NCBI GenBank assembly: GCA_963210315.1 | Contig: OY723302.1 | Span: 558,001-622,000, forward strand | Direction of reading: 5' to 3' | Length of the DNA stretch: 64,000 nucleotides | Source: Rhynchopus euleeides | Taxonomy: Eukaryota > Euglenozoa > Diplonemea > Diplonemida > Diplonemidae | Shown here: positions 40,961-51,200 of the stretch, piece after piece | How the letters are laid out: each line of letters begins with the position of its first letter | How positions within the stretch are numbered: position 1 is the first letter of the stretch | Program-made: the position numbers and the translations under genes | The notes under the pieces: generated by a model | Database searches by the model: none | What the model was told of the DNA's origin: nothing | The model's input: only the letters and a program-made list of their open reading frames with translations

Positions 40961-42550
40961 ACTCCCGTACTTCGTGGGTGAAGTTTGGCACCTCCACCAC
41001 CAACATGACCCCACCACGATCCGCACGGATTCCGAAAAGTGCTGTGGAAGCGAGAGATAACGAGTGAGCGGCGAACCTAACGCGGGGCCCAGGTTGGGAC
41101 AACAGCCCACCACCCGCCCACCCTCGCCCAGAGGCGGCTTGTTTTAGGTCAAAGATGTGGTATCCACCATCGCAATATCACTGCCTGCACTGCGGCTGCC
41201 CAGGCACAGAGTACGAGACGAGGGAACCTCAGTTCGTGCGAATCAAACGGTGCCGTGTCCGGCTGCCCAACGTGTCCCCGCCCTCCCATCTGTTATGTTA
41301 TGTTATGTTGTGTTGTTGTGTTCTTTCTCCCTCTGTGGGGGTCTTCGCTACCGCCAAAGCTGTCAGCATACTTCTATGTTTTTCCCACAAAACTAGGAGC
41401 AGTGCAACAATATGCACCATTTGGCACCGGAGTGGAGGCCCCTCTATTGCCTTTGCGTCACTTGTTCCCCAGTCACAAACGGCGCTGTGACGAAGGTCAT
41501 CGAAGTCGGGAACTGGAGGTGCCCGACAGCTTTTTCGATTTGACATGCCTTGTTCCCAGCCTGACACCTCGTGTGCGCTCAGCAAAAGTGTCGTTTGTTG
41601 CTGTTCTTGACAGCATGGGTTATTCGTGAGTTGTGCTCACAGTGCAGGGTACCCTCCCTGTGGAACACCACCACGCAGCAGTCACATGGGGTGTGATTGT
41701 GTTCGATCTCGCGATAGATTGACTCCATTGTCGGCAGAAGTGTTGCTGTTGGTCACTCACGCAACTGTGCTCCGCAGTCGAATACTGCAGGCGTGCCACG
41801 CGATGTGGCAGCGTCAGCCCATCAGCAAGTCGAGTCCAAGCGGGTGAGAGACAGTGTTATTGATCACGTTTACCACTCCAATCGCCAGATGGGGAAACTT
41901 TCCACCGTGCGGTGCCTTGGAACACCTGCCCGTCACACTGTGTGTATTCAGCGTTCGCAGGATATCCACTACCGCCTCCACTCATCTCTTGTGGTTCACT
42001 CGTTGCATGAGTTTCCGACATGTAACATACTCACCACGGGTTTGCAGGCCGTGTGGTGTATACTTATTTGTGGTGTGTGGAAGCGTCAACGCGTACAGAT
42101 AGAGTCACTCAACAGTCGAGAACGAACATGATCACTGGAATATCACTTTTTGAGAAGCATGCTCACGGCACAGGAAACTGTGCAAATCCTTGCAGAAGTT
42201 GCTCCCACAGCCTTGAGACGGCAAGTGTGGTCTTTATTCTGACCCCACAACTGCAGTGCTGTGGTCTGACATTCCGCCCAGCCCACAACCCCCGCCCCCG
42301 CCCCTGCACAGACCCACTCCTTTGAGAGCTGCTGCCCTGCCCCCACCCAGCTGTGCAGCACCGCCTTGCATTGTGTCGCCACGTTGTGAGCCACTAGTTT
42401 GAGAGGGTCGCTGCAATGCCGCCGTGCGACCGGAAGAGAGTTGCTGCCCTGCCGCCCGCCGTGTTTCCAGAAGTCAGGGCCTTCCACAAGGGGTCCTGCC
42501 GGGGTCCACGGACCCCCCCATTTTTTCTTCGACCGAAGACCCGAAGGGTC

Positions 42551-42620
42551 TGGGGCAACCTCGCCGATGTGCGGAAGATGCTGGGGCAACCTCGCCAAGG
42601 TGCGGAAGATGCTGGGGCAA
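42551..42620 (+). repeat. Minisatellite with 31-bp period
   Basis: TGGGGCAACCTCGCC starts at 42,551, 42,582 and 42,613 (last copy partial), exactly 31 bp apart. Sequence similarity to T1-T3 is weak. Confidence 0.7.
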
Positions 42621-43186
42621 CCCGGGGGGGTCCCTGGCAGGGGGATTTTTTTGCCCCCCTCCTGGTAGGGGGCCCGGGGGGTGCCAAAAAAATGAAGGGG
42701 TTGTGTCCATATTCACTTTACCCACTGTCTGGAGTGCGGAATCACTCCTCGGGCCTCCACTGAAGCACATGGGCAACCCTGTGAAGCTGCAGCTAAATAG
42801 TGGTGGCATCGTGCACACCAAGGAGGCGCGACCTGGCCCGATTCATCCGCGGGGGTGCGTGTGCATTTCTCCCTCTCTGCGAGTACCATCCACCACAAGG
42901 GAACGAGTGGGGGTGAATCGATGACGTCTGCAGACGTGCTGGACTGAAGAAAGTTCATGAATGACGAAGTCCTCACTGGTGTGAGAATGTGCTACTGTCT
43001 GAGTGCTAGTGCAGCCACTATCGAGCGCAGCTCGTACGACTGGGTGAGGAGGGGGGATTTTCTGGGGGTGATTTTTCCCAAAGGGCCCAGCCAAAGGGCT
43101 CGGACCCCCCCGCCAGATTTTCAGCGATTCCTGTGGAAGGCCCTGCAGAAGTTCTCGAATGGATTTCGGACACGCAGGTCGTATTG

Positions 43187-43510
43187 TGAGGTTCTGTCCT
43201 TGGTGTCCGTCGTCTGTTTGACGCCCGTGTCCGACCCGCCTGCGCCGCAGTCCCCGCGCCCCTGCATCCCCCGCCCTCCCCCGCGACAATACGTCCCTGC
43301 TCACGGACGTCGGACACGCCTGTTTGGTTTGGAGGTTCTGTACCTGTGGTCGTGTCCGTGCCGCCTTCGAGGTAGAACCGTAACCCACCCGCGCCCCCCG
43401 ACCCCCTGCGTCTGCCGCCCTCGCCCGTGAGCATGCGTTCCTGCCGGACCGTCGGATCCGTCTGTTTAATTTGCAGGTTCCGTACGTGAAGACGTGTCTC
43501 TTTCGAGGTG
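43187..43510 (+). repeat. Degenerate tandem repeat, period about 143 bp
   Basis: AGGTTCTGTCC, AGGTTCTGTACC and AGGTTCCGTACG begin at about 43,189, 43,333 and 43,475, each followed by GTGTCC/GTGTCT and TCGAGGT-like sequence and separated by C-rich stretches. Confidence 0.5.
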
Positions 43511-44284
43511 GACTTCGTTAGACCGATCCAGGAAAAAGCTGTGACGAAATACATTTTCGACGATTTTGGACAACTACTCGCCAGCTAACCCACCAGGTGA
43601 CCCCAAATTGGACAAAAACCTACGTCTGCCTTAGTCTGCAACCCAGGAATGTCGTCACCTGCATCACCCCACTTCCGGTCATAAAGCTTCTTTTGTGGGC
43701 AAGCCTCTGGAGAGACTCTGTCATGATCTTCGGGGCCTTCGGCGCCATGTTTTTGGCCCAGAAGGGCGCTTTTTATAGTGCACATGTGCCCCAGGACCTG
43801 TTTTTGGTCCATGGGCGTCGTGAACAAGTGGAAAATTCGAATATCCCCCAAAAACCTGAAAAAACCTGAAAAAGGGCAAAGTGGGGGGGGGGTTAGGACG
43901 AGGTCATATGTATTGTGCCACACCCTTGCCCGTCAACCATGCCATTCACTGCCTCTTCTCGTGGTTGCGGGTCGGGGTGATGGCCATTCTGCCCCTGTGA
44001 ATCCCTGTGCCCTGTTTGGGACCCCATGTGGGGTGATAGAGAGGTAATGAAGTGCCCCCCTGTACCCCCAGACCCCGATCAACACCGAAGAATGGCAGTC
44101 TAGATTTCTGGTGGGGTCCGATTTCCCGTTTTTTCACCGAAATCGGACCAAATAATTTCGGAGACACAAGTTTGTAAGGGATTCCTGTTAGCTACGCACC
44201 TGCTACACCGTCCTGTCATTTGTCCCGCTCTTTCCTCCCCCCTGCAGATTCTGATTTACACACTCGTGCAGCTGCGTCATTAAT

Positions 44285-45277
44285 ATGGCAACCATGGTCG
44301 AGTTCGGCCAAGGCGGAGTGGTGCCAGAGACAGGGACAGGGACCGGTGCTGCAGGGCCACCTTCATCTGATGTGTCTGGTGGCGCTTCTGCGACCGCAAG
44401 TGGGTTTTCTCTCAAAGGTGCGCTGAAGAAGAAGGTTGAGAATGTTGCGTCAGAGGCTGCCAACGCTGCACTCAGTTATGTCCAAGGTGCGACTGCAGAG
44501 GAGACCGGCCCTTGGCCCGAGCCTGGCGAGCCTTGGCCTCGCGAGTGGCAAGGCGACAATGCCAAGAACCTCTGGTATCCCCTGGCCCGAAAGGGGCAGA
44601 TCGCACAGGCCGCATTCCCGTGCCGCACCAACAAGACTAACCACCACAGCAAGGGGACTTCCAAGTGGGCCACGACTGACAACGGCACGCTGCTCGGCGT
44701 CTTCATGCGCGACTGCCCCCTCACCCTTTGCGAGACACTCCTCGGATATCTTTACCCGTTCTCCGCGGCAGCCCTCTGCATGCAGCGCCGACGGCTCCTT
44801 TTGAACGACCCGTCAAACTACGAGTGTTGTGCCGGGCTCCTCGGTGCGAAATGCACCCTACTGTGCAACGGGTGCACCTCGAAGAATGAAGACTGTTGCA
44901 TGTGCCTCGAAGCCTTTGTCTCCCCGCTGTGTGCGATGCACGCCAACAGGTGGCTTGTGCAGGCTCACTACGGACTGGAGGATAACTACTTAGACAAGGT
45001 GCTCATCGACTGGTCCATCATCTGTAGGGCTCCTGGCGAATGCCTCTGCAGCTGCCCTGAGACCGAAGAGGGTGCAACCCTCCTCTACCTGCCGTTCATG
45101 GGTTGCCTTTACACGCAGTTGGAGCATGAGATGCGGAGCCGTGGCTATCCTTACCTCGGCAGGCAAGCAGGCGACCTTGCAATGAACTACCACGGCAAGC
45201 TGAAGGGCTGTGGCTACGAAGGGAAGGTTCTCGTGAAGAAGACAGTGCGGCATCCGCACGAAGCATCGATGTCCTAA
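44285..45277 (+). CDS. Cysteine-rich, PLAC8-like protein
   Basis: 330 residues, intronless, starting at the ATG after GTCATTAAT. The N-terminus is Gly/Ser/Ala-rich and disordered; residues 41-70 form an amphipathic Lys/Ala helix. From about residue 144 there is a Cys-dense region (CCAGLLGAKC, CNGCTSKNEDCCMC, LCAMHANRW) followed by a hydrophobic, Tyr-containing part (YLPFMGCLYTQLEHEMRSRG). The spacing of paired Cys and the RxxxxxxYGLxxxxxDKxL run recall PLAC8/cornifelin-type proteins at the membrane, but Cys spacing does not fit exactly. The product could instead be a lineage-specific family. The end is well defined by TAA and a C-rich 3' flank. Confidence 0.6.
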   Translation: MATMVEFGQGGVVPETGTGTGAAGPPSSDVSGGASATASGFSLKGALKKKVENVASEAANAALSYVQGATAEETGPWPEPGEPWPREWQGDNAKNLWYPLARKGQIAQAAFPCRTNKTNHHSKGTSKWATTDNGTLLGVFMRDCPLTLCETLLGYLYPFSAAALCMQRRRLLLNDPSNYECCAGLLGAKCTLLCNGCTSKNEDCCMCLEAFVSPLCAMHANRWLVQAHYGLEDNYLDKVLIDWSIICRAPGECLCSCPETEEGATLLYLPFMGCLYTQLEHEMRSRGYPYLGRQAGDLAMNYHGKLKGCGYEGKVLVKKTVRHPHEASMS

Positions 45278-46401
45278 ACCACCATACATCCCCCCCCCCC
45301 CACACGCACACACAATCTGCCTTGCTGTTCTCTGCGTCACTACCCCCGCACCCCCCCCCATCTGTTTTGAAGGGAGATCATTCTTGTGCTCCCTTCTACT
45401 TCTACTTCTATTTCACTACCCCCCCCCATCTGTTTTAAGGAACAACGCCTGCATAAAGAGTCGAGGGGGATGTCGCTCCTCTCTGCACCGAACCGTACCA
45501 TCATCCGATCTCTCTCGCTTACACACCCCCCCCCCCCACACCCCACCCCACCCCACCCCACACCTTCCTCCCCCCCCCCCCCCATCTGGTGAGGTGGGGT
45601 GGGGGGATCGGCTCTGGGATTTCTTCATTCGTCGGCTTCATTACCCACCCTCCCCCACCTGGCCACACTTGCCAGAATAGGTTGGAGTGCTGAAGGTTAC
45701 GTCAATCACATGGGTGGGTAAATCAAAAGGTCACTCACTGGGCTCCTGACAGCCCCAACGGTTTCAGAGCGCCGGGCTTCAGGTTCGAGAGTTGGTAGGG
45801 TAGGCAAGGTTTGTCGGACGAGGGTGTGAGGGGCGTGGTGCTTACCAGCATCCCCCCCCCCCTCTCTCCCCCGATTGCCTGTGTGGTGACGAGTGGTGCT
45901 GGACGTATGCATCGACGGGTTCAGAGCTGTGCGTGCGACCCCTCACCCCCCCCCCCCCCCCCCTCCCCATCCCACCAAAGGACTAACATTGCAAGAAGGT
46001 GCTGGGCGACTTTCTTTTCCATTCACTCTCGACGATCAAACCCCCCCCCCCCCCATCCCACCAATTCAGTTCGCTTTGCACTTCGCGTTGTAACCACACC
46101 ACCCCTTTGTGGTTGGGTCTGTCTTGGGAGGGGTGCATTTTGTCAGAGTGTCATTGATGGCAGGAAATTAATTTTTGTAATTTTTAATTGCCATCTTCCC
46201 GAAAATTAGTTTCCGCTTGAAAAGTTAACTTTTTAATTTTTGAGAGTTGTGCAACAACGCAGGAAACTGTGCCAGTGCAGATCCTTGCAGAACTTCCCAC
46301 ACACTTCATGACAGGCGTGTGGGGTGTTCTCGCGATCGACGAATATTATCGGCTCTTCTACACAACACCCCACCCGCTCCCCCTCTTCCCCATCCCCGAC
46401 A
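45278..46401. other. Poly-C-rich intergenic region
   Basis: At least six C tracts of about 8-18 (for example at 45,288, 45,527, 45,577, 45,851, 45,947, 46,037), all C on the plus strand, with CACACCCC and ACCCC repeats. A TTCACTCTCGAC motif at 46,022 resembles the one before the 37,951 gene. A segment at about 46,262-46,305 (GGAAACTGTGC...ATCCTTGCAGAA) recurs at about 42,171-42,208. No gene recognised. Confidence 0.5.
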
Positions 46402-47500
46402 ATGCCGACGCAGACCCAGAAGAAGAAGGCGGAAAGGGAAGCTGCCCTGAAACAGGCGGCTGAGGAGGAAGCAACTGCTTTGAAGGGGGGGGGATGAGGA
46501 CGACGGCGAGGAGGAGGCGGAGGATGATGAGTCGGATGAGGGGCAGGATGGGAAGCAGATCGTAGAGGAGCGGGAGGCGCCGGCAGTGGCAGGCTCCCCT
46601 ACGGGGAAGAACCACTCCCCTCTCCGGAAGAAGCGGCGCAGGGCCCCGGCCGGGATGTCCCCGAGCCTCCAGGCCCTTATTGCGGCGGAGGTGGGGGCGG
46701 CGGTGGCGAAGGCGACTGCCGTCCCTCAAACGCAGATCCCCCAGCCGATCCCTCCCCCAGTGTTGGGGGGTGTGCCCTCTCTGTCCTTGGCAGCATCGGC
46801 GGCGGCGTCATCTTCGGCGGCAGCGACGGCGGCAGGCCCGGCGGGCCAGACGGGGGGGGTGACCCCCGAGCTCCTGGTGGCGGCGGCGAGGCTGCTGGGG
46901 GAGATGAATGGGGGGAGTAGTGTTTCTTCTTCGGGGGGTTTGGGTAACCAGGGCCCCCCCCCTCTTGCTTCGGACCCCGCCCCCGCCCCCTCCACGAATC
47001 CCGCTCTCGATCCCGCAAGGTGGAAAGAGATGGACTTCGGGACACGGGAGGCGGCGGTGGGGGCCTTCCAATCTTTCTTTGCGTCCCTGGATCCCCCCGG
47101 AAATACCCGTCGCACCCCCGCGGCCGCTGCGGCACAAGCAGAAGCCAGGGCTCGCTTCCGCGAGGTCGGGTTTATGGTGCGCCGCAGCGGTATGTGGACC
47201 TCCCTGGAGGAGGCCATTTGCGACTGGGAGCACCTGGCCCGACTGAAGGTCGGTCGGCTCGCGGCCCTCCAGGAGGGAATGGCCACCGGCAACTGGGCTG
47301 CCGCACAAAAGATCGAGGATCGAATGTGCGGCCAGACCGAGCTGCCGGATTTTCTCCGGGATGGGTTGAGGGCGGGGGAGGGGATACGAAAGCCTCAAGT
47401 GCAGTTTTCCCCCCCATCCCACCACTCCTTTCGGCATCAACCCCACCACCCCAAGAACAACGGGAAAGGGGGCAAAGGGGGCAAAGGGGGGAAGAAGTGA
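46402..47500 (+). pseudogene. Gag-like ORF of second element, frame broken at a G9 run
   Basis: The first ATG (46,402; MPTQTQKKKAEREAALKQ) opens a Lys/Glu-rich coiled-coil-like start. At the G run 46,495-46,503 the frame shifts relative to the continuation, which begins immediately after as an acidic stretch (DEDDGEEEAEDDE) and runs to the stop at 47,500. One base added, or two removed, in the G run would join them, so it may be a sequencing or slippage difference. The body has Ala/Ser/Pro-rich and Trp-containing helical parts (WTSLEEAICDWEHLARLKVG) and a basic Gly/Lys tail (GKGGKGGKGGKK). Its place before YR and its composition argue for Gag; no known domain is seen. Confidence 0.6.
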
Positions 47501-47538
47501 GTGTGGGGGTGGGACGGCCAAGGTGGAAGCCCCCTGCC

Positions 47539-48579
47539 ATGACTCGCCAGTTCCGCAAGGAAGTGGAGCAGGAGGCGCAGTCCATGCTGCGGGGGGCCCT
47601 GGCCGAGTCGACATGGAAGGGGTACTCGTCAGTGTCCCGCCAGTTTTTTCTGTTTCGTCAGGGATGGGAGGAAATGGAGGGCCCGTGCTCCATTCCTCAG
47701 CTCATCGTTTTGTTTCTGGCGACAAAGCGGACGGAGGGGCTGTCGAATGCTTCGGCGCTGCAGTACCTGCAAGCGTTGAAGGCGACACTCTCCCGATGCG
47801 GTCTCCTCTCCTCCCCCACTCCTCCGGTGTTGAAGGATGTGGAACGTTCTCTGCTTCGTGGGGGGGCAAGACGACCTGTCAAGCAGGCTCCTCCGATTTC
47901 CATCGAGGAGCTACTGCAGGCGATTGCCCTGTCCCCCTCCCCCTTGATGCGCCTCGCTTTGGAGATAATGTGGGCGGGGGCGGCAAGGGGGGACGATGTG
48001 AGGAGTCTGGTGTGGGAAAGGGTGCAGGTGGTTCAGGGGGGGATTGTGGTGGACTGGTCGGGGACGAAGTCGGACCCTTTCAGAAAGGGGACGACAACGA
48101 TACTGCACCTCGAGCCGAATTCGGTGGTGCTCCTCGATTTGTTGAGACACAGTGCCTCCCCCAACCAGAAAATCTTTCCATTTACCCACCAGGCTATCAC
48201 TCAGGCCGTGAAGGCTGTGCATCCTCGTTTTTCCGCCCACTCGATCAGGAGGGGCGCGCTCACTGCCCTGTTGAGACAGGGGGTGGAGTTGGAGGATATT
48301 GTAAAGCTCTCACGCCACTCGTCGGTGGAGAGCCTCTTACATTACCTCCCTTTGGGGGAGCTACCTGCAGCCAGGAGGTCGAGGGAGCTCTCGGAGATGC
48401 TGGCCCTGAGCACCGTGCAAGGAAACGCGGGGGTGCCCTTATTCAACTTTACGTGGCGAGCGGCAAAGGTGACGACCAGTGGGCCCAGCGCCACGCATGC
48501 CCAGACACTGAACCCAAACAGTGGCTACACACGATTCCCACACACGGTTGTCTGCGGTGAGGAAAAGAGACACCCTTAG
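47539..48579 (+). CDS. Tyrosine recombinase of second element
   Basis: 346 residues from the ATG 38 nt after the gag stop. The N-terminal SAM-like part (TWKGYSSVSRQFFLFRQGW) is typical of phage-integrase-fold proteins. Catalytic residues present: Arg150 (GAARGDDV), Lys177 (SGTKSDP), His234-Ser-Ile-Arg237 (AHSIRRGAL), His260 (LSRHSS) and Tyr269 (LLHYLPLG). The full canonical set is present, unlike the first element. The natural C-terminus may be shorter: from about residue 297 the frame enters the segment lying between 19-bp direct repeats, so the last about 50 residues may not be original. Confidence 0.82.
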   Translation: MTRQFRKEVEQEAQSMLRGALAESTWKGYSSVSRQFFLFRQGWEEMEGPCSIPQLIVLFLATKRTEGLSNASALQYLQALKATLSRCGLLSSPTPPVLKDVERSLLRGGARRPVKQAPPISIEELLQAIALSPSPLMRLALEIMWAGAARGDDVRSLVWERVQVVQGGIVVDWSGTKSDPFRKGTTTILHLEPNSVVLLDLLRHSASPNQKIFPFTHQAITQAVKAVHPRFSAHSIRRGALTALLRQGVELEDIVKLSRHSSVESLLHYLPLGELPAARRSRELSEMLALSTVQGNAGVPLFNFTWRAAKVTTSGPSATHAQTLNPNSGYTRFPHTVVCGEEKRHP

Positions 48580-49198
48580 GTCTCTGCAAAAACCTGCCGC
48601 TGGTTAGCAACCTGGGGCGCCACCCCCTAAAGTGTGAGGAGACCCGGTGGCTCAAGAAGGGTTTCCGGATCCCACGCGGAGTGAGGGTAACTAGCTAGTC
48701 TTTACCCATGGGAAGACATTGTGTGTAATGCACTCCTACGTTTTTCCAACCTTTTCGGACTTTCATCCCGTCCCCCCACGTAGTGCGAGTCCTATACGCG
48801 TCCCGAACGTACTAGGGCCACTCCCACCTGTACGTTACACTGTGTGAAACAGAGACGCAACTGCGGTGGTCTGACCTCCGTCTATGACAGAAGGGAGGCG
48901 GGCTACTCCGGCCCGGAAGCCCGCGCAGGGGGTCGCCGTGGAGGACACAGGACGAGGGGCGCCCGGCCCCCATTGGAGGTCTTGGGATCTCGGTTCTTTG
49001 GGCTCAGGGTTCCCCCTTCATAGACCAGGTCACCACCCCGGCTATTCCGGCTCCATGCACAAGGCATTTCAGCACCGAGGTAACCACCCCACCGCTGACT
49101 CTGTTCACCCCCCGCGCAGTGCAATGCGAGGGGATTAGCAGGGGCGCCACGTGCAGGCGTCAGGCGGCTTTAACCCCCAGGAAACGCGGGGGTGCCCA
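48420..49198. mobile_element. Segment between 19-bp direct repeats at the YR/RT junction
   Basis: AGGAAACGCGGGGGTGCCC occurs at 48,420-48,438 and 49,180-49,198. The 741 bp between them separates YR from RT, which in the first element touch. The first repeat sits 29 residues after the YR tyrosine, close to where the first element's YR ends. No coding domain, poly(A) or terminal inverted repeat is visible in it. Either a small insertion with a long target duplication, or an ancestral spacer with a chance repeat. Confidence 0.5.
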
Positions 49199-49316
49199 GA
49201 TAGGGGTAGCATATGCTCCTGAGGTTGTGGAGGATGGGGGTCCGGACATTGCTCCTCTTTACGGGGAGGGTATATCCATCCTTGGGGGAGTGGAACCCTA
49301 TTCCAGGGACCCCTCC

Positions 49317-50948
49317 ATGCGGATTACAGTCCCGCAGAAAAGAGTTTTGAACCTGCCCCTGGCGGATATTTCTCTCTCCCGTATTTGCTATGACGCTCTT
49401 TTACAGTTGCCCCATCCCCCTGTTCTCCCGTTCTTAATAAAAATGCTCACGTGCCTGGAGACTTTTTGTTCTCAGTTTGTGGAAGGAGTGTATTGGCAGC
49501 ACCCGAAGTGGAAGCGTGCGACTTCCAAGCACATGCTCCGGCACAAAAAAGTACTTCTCAGCCAGGAAGTATTGGCATCCCCCCCGGGACCGGTACATCT
49601 GGTGCTGGGAGTGTTCACGGTGCCGAAGGCTTCAGGGCGTGATGCTCGTCTGGTCACGAATGGTCGCAAGTTGAATGCTATAATGGCCAGACCGATTCCC
49701 ATGTTTCTCCCTCGCCTACGGGACTTTACCTTGAGGGTGCTCACTGCAAAGTGGTGCATCCAGGAGGATGCCCGTAGTTTCTTTTACCAGTTCCCGTTGG
49801 CTCCCGAAATCTCTGCTTTTTTTGGAGTAAAACTTGCAAATGAAAGAAATGAATATGAAACTTTCGTTATGAAAGTAATGCCCATGGGATGGAGTTGGGC
49901 CCCCAGCATTGCGCAGCACACTGCTCGCACCTTGCTCCCGGAGGAACACGGGGAAGTGTGGGTGGACAACTTCATTTGCTTGGGCATGTCGCGCGAGCAG
50001 GTCTCCTCGAGACATGAACTGCTGGTGGGCCGGTGCAGACAGGTGGGGGTGGAACTGAAGAAGCAGGCTGATTATGGAACAGCAAGTCAACAGTTTGTGG
50101 CAATTGGCTTGTTGTTTGATTTAATCAATACACGCTTCCGTCCTGACCCCGCCTGGACCAAAAAGTTTCTGGAGTCCGAGGCATGGGCCCGTTTGTGCTC
50201 TCCGAGGTTACGGAATGAAGTAACAGCAAGGGAGGTGGCACGGATCTGTGGGGGTTTCATCTGGTTCCTTTTTGCGTCATGGACTCCCTTGTGTTTTGCA
50301 CCACAGGTGTTGAACCTGTTCAGGGAGGTGGCGGCATTTGTGACTTCTGAGGAAGGGGGTTGGGATAAACCATTCATGGTGAGTCAGCCTGCTGTGAACT
50401 CCCTGAAAGAAGTGAGTAACATGGTTCACCTGAATGAGTGGATTTACCCTCCTCCGGTTCTCGAAGACATCGAGATCTGGACAGATGCGTCATCGGAAAT
50501 GTGGGCGGTATTAACCCCAGATATGGTGGTATACAACACGTTCGGACCCCGTATGCACGAATTGCACATATTTTTAAAGGAATTTGTGGCGGTCGCAGTT
50601 GCAGTGTGTTGGATGCGCCAGTTTGCACCGGAAAAGAAGTTAACGTTGTGGATAGACAACTCGTCGGTGGTGGCAAGCTGCAAAGCATCACACAGCAAAA
50701 ATGCTCTGGCTAATGAGATCCTGGCGTTTTTACTGAGAGTGGCGTTGGAGGCAAAAGGGCAGTTGGAGTTCAAGTGGATAAATACTACGTTGCAGAAAGC
50801 GGATCCCTTCACGAGGGGTAGCACTGCTCCAACAAACAACAAGGGTTTTGTGTGTCCTCCTTCGACCCCTATGTCTCCAGCGCTGAGTTCGGTTATGTCT
50901 GACGCGCAGGTCTTCTCTTCTCCACTGAGACATCGCCAGAATGAATAA
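49317..50948 (+). CDS. Reverse transcriptase-RNase H of second element
   Basis: 543 residues from the first ATG (MRITVPQKRV); the frame is open upstream to at least 49,119 without another ATG, so the true start is uncertain. RT landmarks: LGVFTVPKASGRDARLVTNG (fingers, motif 2), EDARSFFYQFPL (motif A), VMPMGWSWAPSIAQ (motif B) and VWVDNFICLG (motif C with WVDN instead of YxDD). RNase H: Asp in EIWTDASSEMW, Glu in LKEFVAVAV, Asp in LWIDNSSVV, and Asp in LQKADPFTRG. The coding sequence has lower GC than neighbouring elements, suggesting a separate history. Confidence 0.85.
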   Translation: MRITVPQKRVLNLPLADISLSRICYDALLQLPHPPVLPFLIKMLTCLETFCSQFVEGVYWQHPKWKRATSKHMLRHKKVLLSQEVLASPPGPVHLVLGVFTVPKASGRDARLVTNGRKLNAIMARPIPMFLPRLRDFTLRVLTAKWCIQEDARSFFYQFPLAPEISAFFGVKLANERNEYETFVMKVMPMGWSWAPSIAQHTARTLLPEEHGEVWVDNFICLGMSREQVSSRHELLVGRCRQVGVELKKQADYGTASQQFVAIGLLFDLINTRFRPDPAWTKKFLESEAWARLCSPRLRNEVTAREVARICGGFIWFLFASWTPLCFAPQVLNLFREVAAFVTSEEGGWDKPFMVSQPAVNSLKEVSNMVHLNEWIYPPPVLEDIEIWTDASSEMWAVLTPDMVVYNTFGPRMHELHIFLKEFVAVAVAVCWMRQFAPEKKLTLWIDNSSVVASCKASHSKNALANEILAFLLRVALEAKGQLEFKWINTTLQKADPFTRGSTAPTNNKGFVCPPSTPMSPALSSVMSDAQVFSSPLRHRQNE

Positions 50949-51000
50949 ATACAAAGGACCTGTGGACGCGCTGCACTGGGATGAAGAGTCAGAAGAATGA

Positions 51001-51200
51001 NNNNNNNNNNNNNNNNNNNNNNNNNNNNNNNNNNNNNNNNNNNNNNNNNNNNNNNNNNNNNNNNNNNNNNNNNNNNNNNNNNNNNNNNNNNNNNNNNNNN
51101 NNNNNNNNNNNNNNNNNNNNNNNNNNNNNNNNNNNNNNNNNNNNNNNNNNNNNNNNNNNNNNNNNNNNNNNNNNNNNNNNNNNNNNNNNNNNNNNNNNNN
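51001..51200. other. Assembly gap (200 N)
   Basis: Exactly 200 N, probably a fixed-size scaffold gap of unknown real length. It hides the 3' end of the second retrotransposon and the 5' part of the next gene. Confidence 0.98.

Larger units (their letters stand above)
40961..44284. other. Gene-poor interval with small repeats
   Basis: 3.3 kb with no supportable gene. It holds a partial relative of the 450-bp repeat (about 41,090-41,150), a TTATG/GTT microsatellite (about 41,290-41,325), a GGGGGTCTTCGCT motif at 41,337-41,349, a 31-bp minisatellite (42,551-42,620) and a degenerate about 143-bp tandem repeat (43,187-43,510). Confidence 0.5.
46402..50948 (+). mobile_element. Second, divergent VIPER-type YR retrotransposon
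   Basis: Gag-like ORF, YR and RT/RNase H in the same order and strand, 4.5 kb or more. It is unrelated at nucleotide level to the 1-10,845 element. The split direct repeats cannot be checked because the assembly gap begins 52 bp after the RT stop. It is damaged at two points: a frame break in gag and a 0.76-kb interruption between YR and RT. Confidence 0.75.
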
